Shown here piece by piece: positions 63,939 through 64,000 of a stretch of DNA of 64,000 bases. The notes beneath the pieces were generated by a model, which did not search any database, was not told the DNA's origin, and saw nothing but the letters and a program-made list of their open reading frames with translations. This DNA is from Solimonas sp047605265. GTDB taxonomy: Bacteria > Pseudomonadota > Gammaproteobacteria > Nevskiales > Nevskiaceae. The DNA lies in NCBI GenBank assembly GCA_047605265.1, contig JASGFY010000009.1:1-64000 (forward strand), in the 5' to 3' direction. Position numbers and translations under genes: made by a program. Every line of letters starts with the position of its first letter. Within the stretch, counting starts at the first letter, position 1.

Positions 63939-64000
63939 GTGCAGTCAAAGAAGCGATACAGGCTGGCCCTCGGCGGGCTGCAGGTCTTGGCTTTGTGGGG
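63939..64000 (+). CDS. TonB-dependent receptor, start only (cut by window end)
   Basis: GTG 63939 with GGGAGCG just upstream opens VQSKKRYRLALGGLQVLALW, a basic then hydrophobic signal-peptide start, running off the window. Position right after ECF sigma and FecR genes makes a FecA-type TonB receptor the likely identity; the sequence alone only shows a signal peptide. Confidence 0.55.
   Translation, partial: MQSKKRYRLALGGLQVLALW

Overview
This is GC-rich (well over 60% by eye), densely coded DNA, probably from the chromosome of an aerobic gammaproteobacterium. TypA, PurT, MarC, KimA-like and RluA-type genes, TonB-dependent receptors and a FecI/FecR pair fit that. The mix of aromatic/steroid-type oxygenase debris and many TonB receptors recalls Nevskiales/Solimonadaceae, but nothing here proves the order. 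I see no rRNA, tRNA, CRISPR array or intact insertion sequence.

Layout. 1-5.7 kb: a bestrophin-family channel (cut by the window edge), an RMD1-like membrane protein, then a phosphate block (polyphosphate kinase 2, Pit transporter, CorA/ZntB-like transporter). 5.7-9.7 kb: a graveyard with remnants of propionyl-CoA synthetase, a serine hydrolase, a class II aldolase and a Rieske oxygenase, among an intact 2Fe-2S ferredoxin, a YqhA protein and a 2OG-Fe dioxygenase. 9.7-12.4 kb: RluA-type pseudouridine synthase, DUF2383 protein and aldo/keto reductase. 12.4-16.2 kb: an imported, less GC-rich island with a broken serine recombinase, a truncated LysR gene, a divergent SDR/HxlR pair with a palindromic operator, and a DszA/NtaA-type flavin monooxygenase. 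16.2-26.3 kb: TetR regulator with a 34-codon small ORF, MarC, SulP, ribbon-helix-helix protein, SnoaL-like protein, OmpA-like protein, glycerophosphodiesterase, pyruvate kinase, PurT, a pirin remnant and a HAMP-like membrane protein.

26.6-50.1 kb is the most unusual part. A plus-strand run encodes DUF1549/DUF1553 and DUF1501 proteins (a pair best known from Planctomycetes), two cytochrome c'-like proteins, a peroxiredoxin, a b561-type cytochrome, a CHRD protein, a cupin and a 2OG oxygenase, followed by a CcdAB module. A facing minus-strand set encodes two large TonB-dependent receptors, a small cytochrome c and a metallo-beta-lactamase-fold lipoprotein. Divergent from the receptors is a sigma-54 activator without a receiver domain (SfnR-like layout), followed by a possible 60-codon gene, an arylsulfotransferase-like protein, SMP-30, rhodanese-like and dienelactone-hydrolase-like proteins and an orphan sulfate-binding protein. 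I find sigma-54 -24/-12 candidates before the DUF1549 gene and before both receptors. The two receptors also share about 340-nt leaders with conserved blocks, one of which can pair with the ribosome-binding sites. My reading is a sigma-54-controlled regulon for scavenging an organosulfur or sulfate-ester compound, with outer-membrane uptake and periplasmic redox chemistry. The substrate and wiring are inference.

50.3-64 kb: KimA-like permease, TypA, ArgO/LysE exporter, dicarboxylate symporter, S9 peptidase, a large SBBP-repeat surface protein with a GlyGly-CTERM tail, and an ECF sigma factor/FecR pair leading into a TonB receptor cut by the window end.
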